Part shown: positions 56,030-64,000 of the stretch, piece after piece
Layout of the letters: every line of letters starts with the position of its first letter
Numbering within the stretch: position 1 is the first letter of the stretch
Source of the DNA: Nocardioides flavus (ex Wang et al. 2016)
Lineage (GTDB): Bacteria; Actinomycetota; Actinomycetes; Propionibacteriales; Nocardioidaceae
DNA: 64,000 nucleotides
Assembly (NCBI RefSeq): GCF_014653115.1
Contig: NZ_BNAD01000001.1
Span: 62,001 to 126,000, forward strand
Direction: 5' to 3'
Program-made: the position numbers and the translations under genes
The notes under the pieces: model-generated
Databases searched by the model: none
The model's input: the letters and a program-made list of their open reading frames with translations, nothing else
What the model was told of the DNA's origin: nothing

Positions 56030-56500
56030 TCAGACGGTGGCGATGAAGCGGCGGACGAGCAGGTAGACCTCGCATCCCAGGCAGAAGGCGAAGGCCGCGT
56101 TGAGCAGGGCGGCGAGCAGGGCGAAGCCGACCGCGACCTGACCGACGACGGTCGCGCCGGACAGCAGCGCGACCAGGCCGACGAGCGCGAAGGCCAGGCC
56201 GACGGCCTGCGCGAAGCGGGGCGGCTCCGGGGCCTCCCACTCGACGGGCGGGCCCAGTCGCGGGCGCACGAGCGTGCGGAACAGCCAGGCGTGGGGCGTG
56301 GCCTGCACCCCGCGTACGGCGCCGATCGCGAACAGCACCGCCTGCACGGCGAGCAGCGCCACCCCGTACGGAGCGGGCAGCAGCAGCACGGCCACGAGCA
56401 CGACCGCCGTGAGGGCGGCTGCGAGCTGGGGGCCGCGCGGGTCGATGGCCCCGTCCGGGCGGACGCCGGACGCGGCGCGGGGGGTGGTGATGGTGGACAT
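56030..56500 (-). CDS. DUF4395 membrane protein
   Basis: This 156-residue protein has four membrane helices (AAALTAVVLVAVLLLPAPYGVALLAVQAVLFAIGAV; FAQAVGLAFALVGLVALLSG; VAVGFALLAALLNAAFAFCLGC...) and the family ending AFCLGCEVYLLVRRFI, where the conserved F-C-x-x-C-x-x-Y is characteristic of DUF4395 proteins associated with rhodanese and thioredoxin genes. It is probably a sulfur-relay or transport partner of CysA. First gene of the DUF4395-cysA-sseC operon, preceded by a leader peptide. Confidence 0.88.
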   Translation of the reverse strand: MSTITTPRAASGVRPDGAIDPRGPQLAAALTAVVLVAVLLLPAPYGVALLAVQAVLFAIGAVRGVQATPHAWLFRTLVRPRLGPPVEWEAPEPPRFAQAVGLAFALVGLVALLSGATVVGQVAVGFALLAALLNAAFAFCLGCEVYLLVRRFIATV

Positions 56501-56583
56501 GTCTCTCCTGAGGTCGGTCGGCACAGCACGGGGCCGGACGCACCGGGACGTGACCCGGCGCAGGGTCCCAACCGAGGAGCACG

Positions 56584-56604
56584 CCTCCAGCGGGTCGCTG
56601 GAGG
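56584..56604 (-). promoter_or_regulatory. Attenuator-like hairpin downstream of the Cys leader peptide
   Basis: CCTCCAGCG pairs perfectly with CGCTGGAGG around a three-base loop, 28 bases after the leader stop and 84 bases before DUF4395. It could be the switch for leader-controlled expression. Confidence 0.5.
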
Positions 56605-56632
56605 GCAGGGGCTCAGGCGAGCGGTGGGACCG

Positions 56633-56710
56633 CTACGACATTCGACACAGCGCCGAGCGCACGCGGCAGTGGTCGACTGCGCGGCGCTTGGTGAGCATGG
56701 TCGAGGACAT
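56633..56710 (-). CDS. Cysteine-containing leader peptide for the DUF4395-cysA-sseC operon
   Basis: This is a 25-codon frame (ATG 56710) or 21-codon frame (ATG 56698). Its core TKRRAVDHCRVRSALCRM matches the actinobacterial 'putative leader peptide' pattern R-R-x-V-D-L-C-R-V-x-S-x-L-C, short upstream peptides with Cys codons that sense cysteine supply for sulfur genes; a related uORF mechanism is described in mycobacteria. It lies 132 bases before DUF4395, with a hairpin between. Function as attenuator is inferred. Confidence 0.65.
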   Translation of the reverse strand: MSSTMLTKRRAVDHCRVRSALCRMS

Positions 56711-56787
56711 GACGACGACAGTAGGCCGTCGGCGTCGGACGCTGCTCATCAGTCTCACGATGTGGGCCATGCATCCATATCCTGAGA

Positions 56788-57282
56788 TCAGACCGACGCC
56801 AGCGCCGTCAGGACCTGGTCGCGGGTCGGGGCGCCGCTCGCGCGGGTGACCTCGGCGCCGCGGGCGTCCAGGACGATCGTGGTGGGGGTGCGCAGCACGC
56901 CGAAGGTGCGCGTCGCGTCGAGGTGGTGCTCGGCGTCGACCTCGACGTGGGCCACCCCCTCGACGAGGCCGGTCACCTCGCCGAGGACCCGGCGGGTCGC
57001 ACGGCACGGCGCGCAGAAGGCGCTGGAGAACTGCAGGAGCGTGGCGCGCTCGCCCAGCGTGGCGCCGACGGCCGCGACGAGCTCGGCGCCGGGGGGTCTC
57101 GTGACGGGCGCTGGGGCGCCCTCCTCGACCAGCGACCGAGGGGCGCCCTCCTCGACCCGCGGTCCGACCTGCCCCCGTACGGCGTGGGTGCCGCGGAAGC
57201 GGCCGTCGGTCGCGGCCCGCCACAGGCCGAAGGCCAGGGCGAGCACGACGGCGGCGAGGGCGATCCAGGCTCCGGTGCTCAC
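56788..57282 (-). CDS. Membrane-anchored thioredoxin-like protein
   Basis: This 164-residue protein has an N-terminal membrane anchor (AWIALAAVVLALAFGLW, from the GTG at 57282), a Pro/Glu-rich linker, and a thioredoxin fold with the FSSAFCAPCRATRRVL active site (C-x-P-C), followed by a cis-Pro loop VLRTPTTIVLDARG. The orientation suggests a soluble cytoplasmic or extracytoplasmic redox domain depending on anchor topology. It is the first sulfur-linked gene of the run in the position of mycobacterial ThiX (Rv0816c). Confidence 0.85.
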   Translation of the reverse strand: MSTGAWIALAAVVLALAFGLWRAATDGRFRGTHAVRGQVGPRVEEGAPRSLVEEGAPAPVTRPPGAELVAAVGATLGERATLLQFSSAFCAPCRATRRVLGEVTGLVEGVAHVEVDAEHHLDATRTFGVLRTPTTIVLDARGAEVTRASGAPTRDQVLTALASV

Positions 57283-57334
57283 ACCCGGCCAACGACCGCG
57301 GTCGGCGGATTTGTTCCGGGTCGCCCGGGACGGA

Positions 57335-57366
57335 GCGAGGCCCCAGGAGGGATCCTGGGGCCTCGC
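57335..57366 (-). terminator. Perfect 14-bp hairpin after the large secreted repeat gene
   Basis: GCGAGGCCCCAGGA pairs perfectly with TCCTGGGGCCTCGC around a four-base loop, 29 bases downstream of the stop at 57396, ahead of the thioredoxin gene. Confidence 0.7.
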
Positions 57367-57395
57367 GTGGTGCTGGCGGAACGGTGACGCAGGGG

Positions 57396-59564
57396 TCAGC
57401 GCTTGAGCTTGACCTTCTTCATGATGTCGCCGGAGCCGACCTTGCCCTTGCCCTTGATGCGCAGCACGAGCTTGTGCTTGCCCTTGCCGAGGGGCTTCTT
57501 GAGGGTGGCGGTGCCGGCACCGTCCTTGACCTTGCCCTTGCCGATCTTCTTCAGCTTGAGCTCGCCGTCGGCGCGCTTGCCCCTGACCTCGTAGACCACG
57601 ACCGTGGCGTCGGTCTTCTTGGCCTTGAGCGGCTTGGCCTTGATGGTGAGACGGATCTTCTTGCCCGCGACCGTCGCCTTGACCTTCGGCTTGTAGCCGA
57701 CCTTGGCCGTGGTCTTGGTGATCGCCTGGCCCTGGGCGAAGCCGGCGTCGTTGGTGACGCGGCCGGTGACCTTCTTGCCCCGGTAGGACTTGGTGAGCTT
57801 GAGCGACGGCCCGGTCGCGACGACCGTGTTGCCGACGAGCCACTCGTAGGTGAACCGCGAGGAGTCCTCGGTGTTCCACGCGCCCTTGTCGAGGCGGACG
57901 GTCTTGCCGACCCAGGCGTTGCCCTTCACCTCGGGACGCTCGACGGCCTTGACCTCCTTGCCCAGTGCGGCGGAGATGCCGGTGACGACCTGGCCCGGCT
58001 TCACCGTGATGGTGACGGCCTTGTCGGGAGTGGCGTTCTTCCACCACTCGGCGACGTGGTCGACGGCCGAGAAGCGCACCGTGTAGGTGCCGGCCCACAG
58101 CGAGCGCTGGTCATAGCTGCCGTCGGCGAGCACCTCGTCGGCAGCGCCGAACCGCTCCTTGCCCGAGCCGTAGAACGTCACGCCCGCGCCGTCGGGGCGA
58201 CCGCCGGCCTCGCTGGTGACCGCGCCGCTCACGCCACCCGCGACGGGCAGGTTGACGTCGAGCGTGCGCGGGGCCGCGGTGATCGCGGCAGCCGTGGCGT
58301 AGCCGTGCTTGTCGCCCGACCACGTCGTACGACGGGCGAAGTCGCCGTCCTCGCGCGGACCCTCGCCCACGACCTGGATCTTGAACTCGGTCTCACCGGG
58401 GATCCGGTCGAGCTGCGAGAAGTGGTACGCGCCGGCGCGGTTGCTGAAGGTCGAGGCGATGGGCTTGGCGGCCTTCGGGTCGGCCGGCGTGTCCCAGAGC
58501 CTGATCTCGTAGCCGATGCCGACGTTGCCGAGCTCGTCGCGCACGGTGCCGCTCACGTCGACGCCGGTGGGGGCGGCGGCCGGAGCGGCGGCGAGCGCGG
58601 CGTCGATCCCGGTCACGGCCTGGCCCGGAGCGACCGTCACGAGGTTGGCGGGCGTGCCGGAGCTCAGCGGCACGTTGTTCCAGCGCTCGCCGACGAACTC
58701 GCCGATCGGGTCGGTGAAGGTGACGGTGTTCTCACCCGTGCGGACGCTCTCGATCGTGTACGCGCCGTTGGCGTCGGTGTAGTCACAGGTGTAGTCGGTG
58801 ACACACGCCTTGGCCCGCTGGATCGGGGCTCCGGCCTCGGTGGTGACGCGACCGGAGATGGACCCGGCGGGCGCGAGGGCCACGGTGCCGATGTCGGCGC
58901 CGGCCGCCGTGGGCGTCACGACGTCCGCGGCGGCGTACGTCGCCTTGTCGTTGAACCACTCCCCGGCGAGGGGCTTGCCGGTCGAGGGGTCGTTGCCCGA
59001 GACGAAGACCTTGACCGACGCGGCGGACGTGGCGACGCGGAAGTTGCCCGACGTCTCGATCTCGCCATAGGCGACGGCGTAGCCGGTGGAGGTGTCGCGG
59101 ACCTCGACGGAGCCGTAGCGCACCACGCGCCCGTCGGCGGTGCGGACGGCGCCGACCACGCTCGGGAGGCGGTCGATGGTCCAGGGCGCCAGCGTCTGCG
59201 CGGTCCCGGCGACGGTGACGACGTCGGCGGTCGCGAGGTCGGGCTTGTCCCGGTAGTACTCGGGCGTGAGCTCCTCGTAGAAGTCGTCGTCGGAGTTGGT
59301 GAACCCGAGCTTGTAGGCGCCGTCGTCGAGCGGGATGTCGAACGTCCCCGCCTGGGTGTCGTAGGAGCCGACCTCGGCGCCCGCGGCCGTGTAGACGGTG
59401 ATGGTGCCGTCGACGTAGTTGCCGGCAGCGTCGATCGTGCTCCCGCTGACCATCACGGCGGCGTTGGCGGGCGTGGCCGAGACCACGCCCAGTGCTGCCG
59501 CGGCGAGCGCGCCCGCTGCCACGACCGAAGTGAGGCGCCTGCGCGCCCCAGACCCAGCTTGCAT
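57396..59564 (-). CDS. Large secreted protein with carboxypeptidase-regulatory-like repeats
   Basis: This 722-residue exported protein has a signal peptide ([28 protein letters not shown], cleavage near residue 35). The body is a series of beta-sandwich repeats of CarboxypepD_reg/CnaB type with recurring G-x-V-(S/T)-x-E-(A/G)-G-x-P and D-x-x-G-x-Y ([69 protein letters not shown]). It contains four similar WW/EWW-marked blocks and a Lys-rich C-terminal Ig-like tail ([28 protein letters not shown]). Likely cell-surface adhesin or structural protein. No sorting signal visible. Confidence 0.78.
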   Translation of the reverse strand: MQAGSGARRRLTSVVAAGALAAAALGVVSATPANAAVMVSGSTIDAAGNYVDGTITVYTAAGAEVGSYDTQAGTFDIPLDDGAYKLGFTNSDDDFYEELTPEYYRDKPDLATADVVTVAGTAQTLAPWTIDRLPSVVGAVRTADGRVVRYGSVEVRDTSTGYAVAYGEIETSGNFRVATSAASVKVFVSGNDPSTGKPLAGEWFNDKATYAAADVVTPTAAGADIGTVALAPAGSISGRVTTEAGAPIQRAKACVTDYTCDYTDANGAYTIESVRTGENTVTFTDPIGEFVGERWNNVPLSSGTPANLVTVAPGQAVTGIDAALAAAPAAAPTGVDVSGTVRDELGNVGIGYEIRLWDTPADPKAAKPIASTFSNRAGAYHFSQLDRIPGETEFKIQVVGEGPREDGDFARRTTWSGDKHGYATAAAITAAPRTLDVNLPVAGGVSGAVTSEAGGRPDGAGVTFYGSGKERFGAADEVLADGSYDQRSLWAGTYTVRFSAVDHVAEWWKNATPDKAVTITVKPGQVVTGISAALGKEVKAVERPEVKGNAWVGKTVRLDKGAWNTEDSSRFTYEWLVGNTVVATGPSLKLTKSYRGKKVTGRVTNDAGFAQGQAITKTTAKVGYKPKVKATVAGKKIRLTIKAKPLKAKKTDATVVVYEVRGKRADGELKLKKIGKGKVKDGAGTATLKKPLGKGKHKLVLRIKGKGKVGSGDIMKKVKLKR

Positions 59565-59718
59565 CCTGGTTCCCCCTAGGTATTCGTCATCTGCATGGAG
59601 CCGCGCGAACCCACCGGCGACACGACTGTGTCGCCGACCGGCACGTCCCCCGTGCGGAGCCATGGGACTCCGAACAGGTGCATCATGTCCCGCTCGCGGC
59701 CCGCGCAAACCAGCGGGC

Positions 59719-60015
59719 TCAGCCACCCGCGAAGGGCGGCAGCAGCTCGACGACGGCTCCCGGGCGTACGACGACCGACGCGGGGTCCTGCGAGCGGACC
59801 GGCTGGTCGCCGAGCAGCACCGAGCAGACGGCGACCGTACGGGCCATCTGATCGCCCGGGTGGCGCTCGAGGACCCGCTCGACGACCTCGGCGAGGGTCA
59901 GCTCGCCGGCCGCGTCGAAGACGTCCTCCGCCGTGCCGGCCGCGGCCCGGGCGCCCGCCCAGTAGCGCACGGTGACCGTCTCACCCTCGTGATCGCGACC
60001 AGTGTCGACACCCAT
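59719..60015 (-). CDS. MoaD/ThiS-family sulfur-carrier protein
   Basis: This 98-residue ubiquitin-fold protein ends in the diagnostic LLPPFAGG; the terminal Gly-Gly is adenylated and thiocarboxylated as sulfur donor. [35 protein letters not shown] and [17 protein letters not shown] define the MoaD group. Activating enzyme (MoeB/ThiF) is not in the window. Start at 60015 is uncertain. Divergent from glnR by 46 bases. Confidence 0.85.
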   Translation of the reverse strand: MGVDTGRDHEGETVTVRYWAGARAAAGTAEDVFDAAGELTLAEVVERVLERHPGDQMARTVAVCSVLLGDQPVRSQDPASVVVRPGAVVELLPPFAGG

Positions 60016-60060
60016 GCGGGATATCCTTCCTCATCCCCGGTGGACGAGGAGGCCAGCCCC

Positions 60061-60783
60061 ATGAGCGCACTGCTGCTGCTCACGAGCGCGCTGCAGCCCT
60101 CGGCCGAGGTGCTGCCCGGCCTCGCGCTGCTGTCCCACTCGGTCAAGATCGTGCCCGCCCAGGGCAGCGCGCTGCTCGACGCCCCCGACTCCGACCTGGT
60201 CCTCGTCGACGGCCGCCAGGACCTCGCCGCCGCGCGCGACCTGTGCCGGCTGATCCGCACCACCGGCACCGACGCCCCGGTGCTGCTGATCGTCACCGAG
60301 GGCGGCCTGGCCGTCGTCGCGCACGACTGGGGCATGGACGACGTGGTCCTGCACACCTGCGGGCCCGCCGAGCTCGACGCCCGGATCCGGCTCGCGATCG
60401 GACGCGCCGGCGCGGCTTCCCCGGACGACCCCTCCGCGCACGTCATCCACCGCGGGGAGGTGGTGGTCGACGACGCGACCTACACCGCACGCATCGGCGG
60501 GCGCCCGCTCGACCTGACCTACAAGGAGTTCGAGCTCCTCAAGTACCTCGCCCAGCACCCCGGCCGGGTCTTCAGCCGCGAGCAGCTGCTGCAGGAGGTC
60601 TGGGGCTACGACTACTTCGGCGGCACCCGCACCGTCGACGTCCACGTGCGCCGGCTGCGCGCCAAGCTCGGCACCGAGCACGAGCACCACATCGGCACCG
60701 TCCGCAACGTCGGCTACCGCTTCGTGGTGCCCTCGCGCGACAAGGACGCCGAGGCGCCGACCCGTACGACCAGCGACGCCTGA
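60061..60783 (+). CDS. glnR: GlnR-type response regulator
   Basis: This 240-residue OmpR-family protein begins [28 protein letters not shown], the characteristic GlnR N-terminus, with the receiver Asp equivalent in [11 protein letters not shown]. The C-terminal winged helix is [55 protein letters not shown]. GlnR is the actinobacterial orphan nitrogen regulator, not controlled by a partner kinase. Its neighbourhood (cysA, thioredoxin, mshD) matches mycobacteria (Rv0814c-Rv0819). Confidence 0.93.
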   Translation: MSALLLLTSALQPSAEVLPGLALLSHSVKIVPAQGSALLDAPDSDLVLVDGRQDLAAARDLCRLIRTTGTDAPVLLIVTEGGLAVVAHDWGMDDVVLHTCGPAELDARIRLAIGRAGAASPDDPSAHVIHRGEVVVDDATYTARIGGRPLDLTYKEFELLKYLAQHPGRVFSREQLLQEVWGYDYFGGTRTVDVHVRRLRAKLGTEHEHHIGTVRNVGYRFVVPSRDKDAEAPTRTTSDA

Positions 60784-60814
60784 GCCCGCCCACGCCAGGG
60801 CTAGGGTCCTCGCC

Positions 60815-61630
60815 ATGAGCGCCACCACCGACCTCGTCGAGCAGGTCGCCGCCGAGGCGACGGTCGCCGACGGAGCCGACCCCCTCGACGAGGCGACCCG
60901 GATCGCCCTGGCCGACGGGGCCGCCGAGGTGGTGGCCGAGGACGACGCCTTCGCGCTCCTGCACGACGGGGACCTGTCGCTCGTCGTACGCCCCTCCGCG
61001 CGGCGCCGCGGCCTCGGCTCCGCCCTGCTCGGCAGGGTCGAGGAGTCGTACGCCGGGCAGCTGGTCGCCTGGTCGCACGGCAACCACCCGGCGGCCGCGC
61101 GCCTCGCCGCCACCCACGGCTGGGAGCGGGTGCGCGACCTGTGGGTGATGCGCCGCCCGGCCGCCCGCGAGCTGCCGCCGCTGGAGCCGCCGGCCGGGGT
61201 GACGATCCGCGGCTACCGCGACGGCGACGCCGCCGACGTCGTGGCGATCAACGCCGCCGCGTTCGCCGACCACCCCGAGCAGGGCGCGATGGACCTCGAC
61301 AACCTCGCCCGCCGGATGGCCGAGCCGTGGTTCGACCCCGCCGGGCTGCTGGTCGCGGAGGACGCCTCGGGGATCCTCGGCTTCCACTGGACCAAGCAGC
61401 ACGACGCGCGGCTCGGCGAGGTCTACGTCGTGGGGGTCTCCCCCGCCGCGCAGGGGCGCGGCCTCGGGAAGGTGCTCACCCTCGCGGGCCTCCACCACCT
61501 CGCCGGGCTCGGCGTGGACGAGGTGCTGCTCTACGTCGAGTCCGACAACGCCCCGGCGGTCGCGGTCTACTCCCGCCTCGGGTTCGAGCACGCCGACGCC
61601 GACACGCACGTCCAGTACCGCCGCGGCTGA
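60815..61630 (+). CDS. mshD: Mycothiol synthase
   Basis: This 271-residue protein has two GNAT domains. The N-terminal one ends ARELPP; the C-terminal one is complete with VSPAAQGRGLGKVLTLAGLHHLAG (acetyl-CoA pyrophosphate loop) and LYVESDNAPAVAVYSRLGFEHADADTHVQYRR, the MshD end. It transfers acetyl to Cys-GlcN-Ins in mycothiol synthesis. Diagnostic of Actinomycetia. Its stop is followed by the solo hairpin at 61673. Confidence 0.95.
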   Translation: MSATTDLVEQVAAEATVADGADPLDEATRIALADGAAEVVAEDDAFALLHDGDLSLVVRPSARRRGLGSALLGRVEESYAGQLVAWSHGNHPAAARLAATHGWERVRDLWVMRRPAARELPPLEPPAGVTIRGYRDGDAADVVAINAAAFADHPEQGAMDLDNLARRMAEPWFDPAGLLVAEDASGILGFHWTKQHDARLGEVYVVGVSPAAQGRGLGKVLTLAGLHHLAGLGVDEVLLYVESDNAPAVAVYSRLGFEHADADTHVQYRRG

Positions 61631-61672
61631 CCGTCCGCCGGCCGGGAGGAGGTCCTCGTCCCGCCCCCCGCG

Positions 61673-61734
61673 GTAGTTAGGGACGTTCTGGTAGGCGAAC
61701 CGGCCGGATCCCCTACCAAAACGTCCCTAACTAC
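61673..61734. repeat. Solo long inverted repeat between mshD and ygfZ
   Basis: The 23-base arms GTAGTTAGGGACGTTCTGG... (61673-61695) and ...CCAAAACGTCCCTAACTAC (61712-61734) match at 22 of 23 positions around a 16-base loop. It resembles in form, not sequence, the palindromes flanking the AbiEi-like genes but carries no gene. It may be a bidirectional terminator for the two convergent genes. Confidence 0.85.
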
Positions 61735-61781
61735 GCCTGATCCGGGCGGGCGGCCGCCCGCGGTCCTCGCGAAGTCGGCCG

Positions 61782-62717
61782 TCAGCGCAGGGGGCGTACG
61801 TGCAGCCCGACCTCGGGGTCGACCACGACCTCCTGGGCGGCCGGCATCTCGTCGACGGTGAGGGTGGCGTCCACCGGCACGTTGCGCTTGACCAGCGCGA
61901 GGGCGATGGGGCCGAGCTCGTGGTGGCGCGCGCTCGAGCCGACGAAGCCGACGTCGCGCCCCTCGTACGACACGGGGGAGCCGGCGGGCGGGAGCCGGTT
62001 CTCCGAGCCGTCGAGGTGCAGCAGCACCAGCCGGCGCGGTGGTCGGCCGAGGGTGTGCACCCGGGCGACGGTCTCCTGGCCGCGGTAGCAGCCCTTGTCG
62101 AGGTGGACTGCCGAGCCGATCCAGCCGACCTCGTTGGGGATGGTGCGGTGGTCGGTGTCGATCCCGAGCCGCGGCTCGCCGCGTTCGATGCGCAGCGCCT
62201 CGAACGCCCAGAGCCCGCAGGCGGGACCGGCCGCCTCGGCGTACGCCTCCAGCCGGTCGCGGGGCACGAGGTCGTAGCGGCCGGCGCCCTCCCCCGGTCG
62301 CCACATCACGGCGAGGTCGTCGACGAGCGAGATCTCGACGCGGGTCATGAACTTCATCCGCTCCAGCCACTCGACCAGCGCGGCACCGGCGCCGGGTTCG
62401 GTGTGCGCGGTGAAGGCCTCCCCGTCGTCGACACCGGCGAACGCGTGCTCGACGTGGCCCTGCGGGCTCAGCACCAGCGCCTGCGTCCACGTGCCGGGGG
62501 CGAGACCCTCGAAGAACTGGGTGGTGAGGCTGTGCAGCCACGACAGCCGGTCGGGACCGGCGATCCGCAGCACGTCGCGGTGCGACAGGTCGACGAATCC
62601 GTCGCCGCCGGCGAGGCTGCGCTGCTCGGTGTTGAACGAGCCGTAGTGGGCGGCCACCGGGGCGTCGATGCCGTCGCCGGCGACGGCCCCGGGAAGGGTG
62701 AGGAGGGGGCTGGCCAT
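61782..62717 (-). CDS. ygfZ: Folate-binding YgfZ/GcvT-like protein
   Basis: This 311-residue protein has the YgfZ diagnostic KGCYRGQETVARVH (Lys-Gly-Cys-Tyr-x-Gly-Gln-Glu) near residue 210 and a GcvT-type fold (LAGGDGFVDLSHRDVLRIAGPDRLSWLHSLTTQFF). Known members act in folate-dependent Fe-S cluster or tRNA-modification support. Divergent from nothing: it follows fur in the same direction, and converges with mshD. Confidence 0.93.
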   Translation of the reverse strand: MASPLLTLPGAVAGDGIDAPVAAHYGSFNTEQRSLAGGDGFVDLSHRDVLRIAGPDRLSWLHSLTTQFFEGLAPGTWTQALVLSPQGHVEHAFAGVDDGEAFTAHTEPGAGAALVEWLERMKFMTRVEISLVDDLAVMWRPGEGAGRYDLVPRDRLEAYAEAAGPACGLWAFEALRIERGEPRLGIDTDHRTIPNEVGWIGSAVHLDKGCYRGQETVARVHTLGRPPRRLVLLHLDGSENRLPPAGSPVSYEGRDVGFVGSSARHHELGPIALALVKRNVPVDATLTVDEMPAAQEVVVDPEVGLHVRPLR

Positions 62718-62726
62718 GCCTCGAGT

Positions 62727-63191
62727 CTAGGTCGGTTGCCCGCGCCTGCCGGTTTCCCGGATACCCGGGGATCGCGACGACGAGGCGGCGCAGTCGGCGC
62801 ACGTGCCGAAGACCGCCAGGTGGCCCACGTCGACGGAGAACCCGTCCTCGCCCAGCGCCGCGACGAGGGGCGCGACGAGGTCGGGGTCGTAGGAGCGTAC
62901 GGAGTGGCAGCGGCGGCACACGACGTGGACGTGCTCGTGCTCGAGGGTGGAGTGGTACGTCGGCGCGCGGTCGCTGAGGTGGGTGTGGCGCACCAGCCCG
63001 AGCTCCTCGAGGACCTCGAGCGTGCGGTAGACCGTCGAGGCGTTGACCGAGCTCGCCTGCGCGCGCACGTGGACGAGGACCTCGTCGGGCGTGGCGTGGC
63101 GCAGCTCCTCGACGGCGCGCAGGATCAGCTCGCGCTGCGGGGTCAGCCGCAGGCCCTTCTCGCGCAGCCGGCTCGCCAGGTCGTCGCTCAT
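62727..63191 (-). CDS. Fur-family transcriptional regulator
   Basis: This 154-residue protein has the Fur winged helix (LRLTPQRELILRAVEELRHATPDEVLVHVRAQASSVNASTVYRTLEVLEELGLV), the regulatory-site HEHVHVVCRRCHSVRSYD and a second Cys pair CADC. The two Cys-x-x-Cys pairs are the structural zinc site. Actinobacterial FurB/Zur-like proteins have this arrangement; whether it senses zinc, iron or peroxide cannot be decided here. Confidence 0.92.
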   Translation of the reverse strand: MSDDLASRLREKGLRLTPQRELILRAVEELRHATPDEVLVHVRAQASSVNASTVYRTLEVLEELGLVRHTHLSDRAPTYHSTLEHEHVHVVCRRCHSVRSYDPDLVAPLVAALGEDGFSVDVGHLAVFGTCADCAASSSRSPGIRETGRRGQPT

Positions 63192-63203
63192 CGGCCCTCC
63201 GGG

Positions 63204-63698
63204 TCAGGCGCGCTTGAGCCGCGCCCAGGTGTGGGGCTGGAGCTCCTGGCCGACGGCGGCCATGTCGTAGGCGTAGAGCAGGTCGCCCTCGACGTTGCCG
63301 TACATCCGGGAGCCGGCCGTGACCTCCTTGGCGGTCTCGGTGAAGGAGACGCCGGCGGTGTGCATCTCGAGCTTGCCGCCCTCGGCCGCGCCGTACCAGA
63401 CCTCCGAGAAGCCGATGTTGTGGGCGAGCAGCAGCTCGACCTTGCCGGGCTCGGGGCAGCGCAGGAACCCGGTCTCCATCGCGGCGTCGCGGACGAACTC
63501 GCCGTCCTCGTCCTCGATCCAGGCGCGCGACATGTAGTGGAAGAACGGCCGCCCGTCGTGGGTGAAGATCAGCTCCTGGCCGAAGTGGAACTTCTCGATC
63601 GTCGGGTAGTCACCGTGGCCGTTGCCGCGCCAGGTGCCGAGCAGCCACGCGACGGGGCCGCAGTTGGGGTGCAGGTTGTCGGGCAGCTCGAAGGGCAT
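63204..63698 (-). CDS. Nitrobindin-like heme-binding beta-barrel protein (DUF1794/FABP family)
   Basis: This 164-residue protein has LHPNCGPVAWLLGTWRGNGHGDYPTIEKFHFGQELIFTHDG, the G-x-W-x-G-x-G signature of the nitrobindin family, ending with a HTWARLKRA that supplies the proximal His. It is the relative of mycobacterial Rv0813c. It binds heme/nitric-oxide-type ligands in studied members; specific role here unknown. Starts 13 bases upstream of the fur start. Confidence 0.9.
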   Translation of the reverse strand: MPFELPDNLHPNCGPVAWLLGTWRGNGHGDYPTIEKFHFGQELIFTHDGRPFFHYMSRAWIEDEDGEFVRDAAMETGFLRCPEPGKVELLLAHNIGFSEVWYGAAEGGKLEMHTAGVSFTETAKEVTAGSRMYGNVEGDLLYAYDMAAVGQELQPHTWARLKRA

Positions 63699-63720
63699 GG
63701 GCCCACTCTAGTGTTGGGGC

Positions 63721-64000
63721 ATGGCTCGCCCACTGGTCCTCAAGGTCACCTGCGGCGCCGAGGACGCCGAGCGCTGCAACCAGGGCTTCACGGTCGCCGC
63801 CGCTGCCGCCGCCTCCGGCGCCGACGTCTCCCTCTGGCTGACCGGTGAGGCCGCGTGGTTCGGCGTCCCGGGGCGCGCGGAGGAGTTCGCGCTCGACCTC
63901 GCCACGCCGCTCGAGGCGCTGATGGCCGCGGTCCTCACCAGCGGGACGATCACCGTGTGCTCGCAGTGCGCGGCCCGTCGCGGGATCGTCGCGGACGACC
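63721..64000 (+). CDS. DsrE-family protein (3' end outside window)
   Basis: The first 93 residues are seen: MARPLVLKVTCGAEDAERCNQGFTVAAAAAASGADVSLWLTGEAAWF, then TVCSQCAARRGI. This matches the small DsrE/TusD-like sulfur-relay proteins with a conserved Cys (VCSQCAARRG). The gene continues past the window end. Confidence 0.75.
   Translation, partial: MARPLVLKVTCGAEDAERCNQGFTVAAAAAASGADVSLWLTGEAAWFGVPGRAEEFALDLATPLEALMAAVLTSGTITVCSQCAARRGIVADD

Noticed and set aside
57384-59579. A 731-codon reading frame on the plus strand
   Set aside because: It is the antisense of the secreted repeat protein; composition is Gly/Asp/Val/Arg-rich and repetitive, without recognisable motifs.
59719-60783. glnR/moaD region as a two-component system with the PAS kinase at 53518
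   Set aside because: GlnR is known as an orphan regulator and the kinase is 5 kb away with many genes between; no evidence of pairing.

Overview
The window is 64 kb of very GC-rich, densely packed actinobacterial chromosome. Genes for mycothiol synthase (MshD), a GlnR-type nitrogen regulator, a CysA/SseC thiosulfate sulfurtransferase pair and an HbhA-like adhesin operon point to Actinomycetia. A Nocardioides or another member of the Propionibacteriales fits best; that genus-level call is inference from gene content and from a short REP-like repeat, not from a marker gene. No rRNA, tRNA or CRISPR array was recognised.

Layout. 1-3.6 kb: the start of a Wzz/tyrosine autokinase gene, then a nucleotidyltransferase / PqqD-like / HPr-kinase-like trio with a VanZ-like gene. 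3.6-11.3 kb: metabolic genes (acyl-CoA dehydrogenase, PfpI-type amidohydrolase, secreted beta-helix protein, RibD-like reductase, DHPS-like protein) interrupted by two AbiEi/DUF559-type genes, each bracketed by its own long inverted repeats. 11.3-19.6 kb: sugar-nucleotide supply (galE, two GDP-mannose dehydratase-like genes, rmlA, rmlB, an rmlC-rmlD fusion) plus a DUF4012 membrane protein. 19.7-30 kb: regulators, the HbhA operon, an asparaginase, an APS kinase fusion, a LMW phosphatase, a TauE-like exporter, lipoproteins, Dtd and GH16. 30.1-32.4 kb: cysDN.

32.5-51.7 kb is a complete-looking Wzx/Wzy polysaccharide locus. It has a nucleotide-sugar epimerase and dehydrogenase, a methyltransferase, three glycosyltransferases (one fused to an epimerase), a Wzy polymerase, a Wzx flippase, AsnB, a WecA/MraY-type initiating transferase, a PglF/WbpM-type dehydratase, a second DUF4012 protein and a second Wzz/tyrosine kinase. 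Its centre (about 34.7-39.6 kb) is visibly less GC-rich and holds the relic of an IS1634-like transposase, which suggests horizontal replacement. The rhamnose and GDP-mannose genes at 12-19.5 kb probably feed it, and the sulfate-activation genes may, although no sulfotransferase is present.

51.8-64 kb: an XRE-TPR regulator faces a 39-codon gene for a secreted peptide ending GWCC, a possible peptide-signalling pair. A PAS histidine kinase follows, then the sulfur operon DUF4395-cysA-sseC preceded by a 21-25-codon Cys-containing leader peptide and an attenuator-like hairpin. The end holds thioredoxin, a large secreted repeat protein, MoaD/ThiS, glnR, mshD, ygfZ, Fur, a nitrobindin-like protein and a truncated DsrE-like gene. 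The most interesting candidates are the XRE-TPR/peptide pair, the inverted-repeat-bracketed AbiEi-like genes and the cysteine leader.
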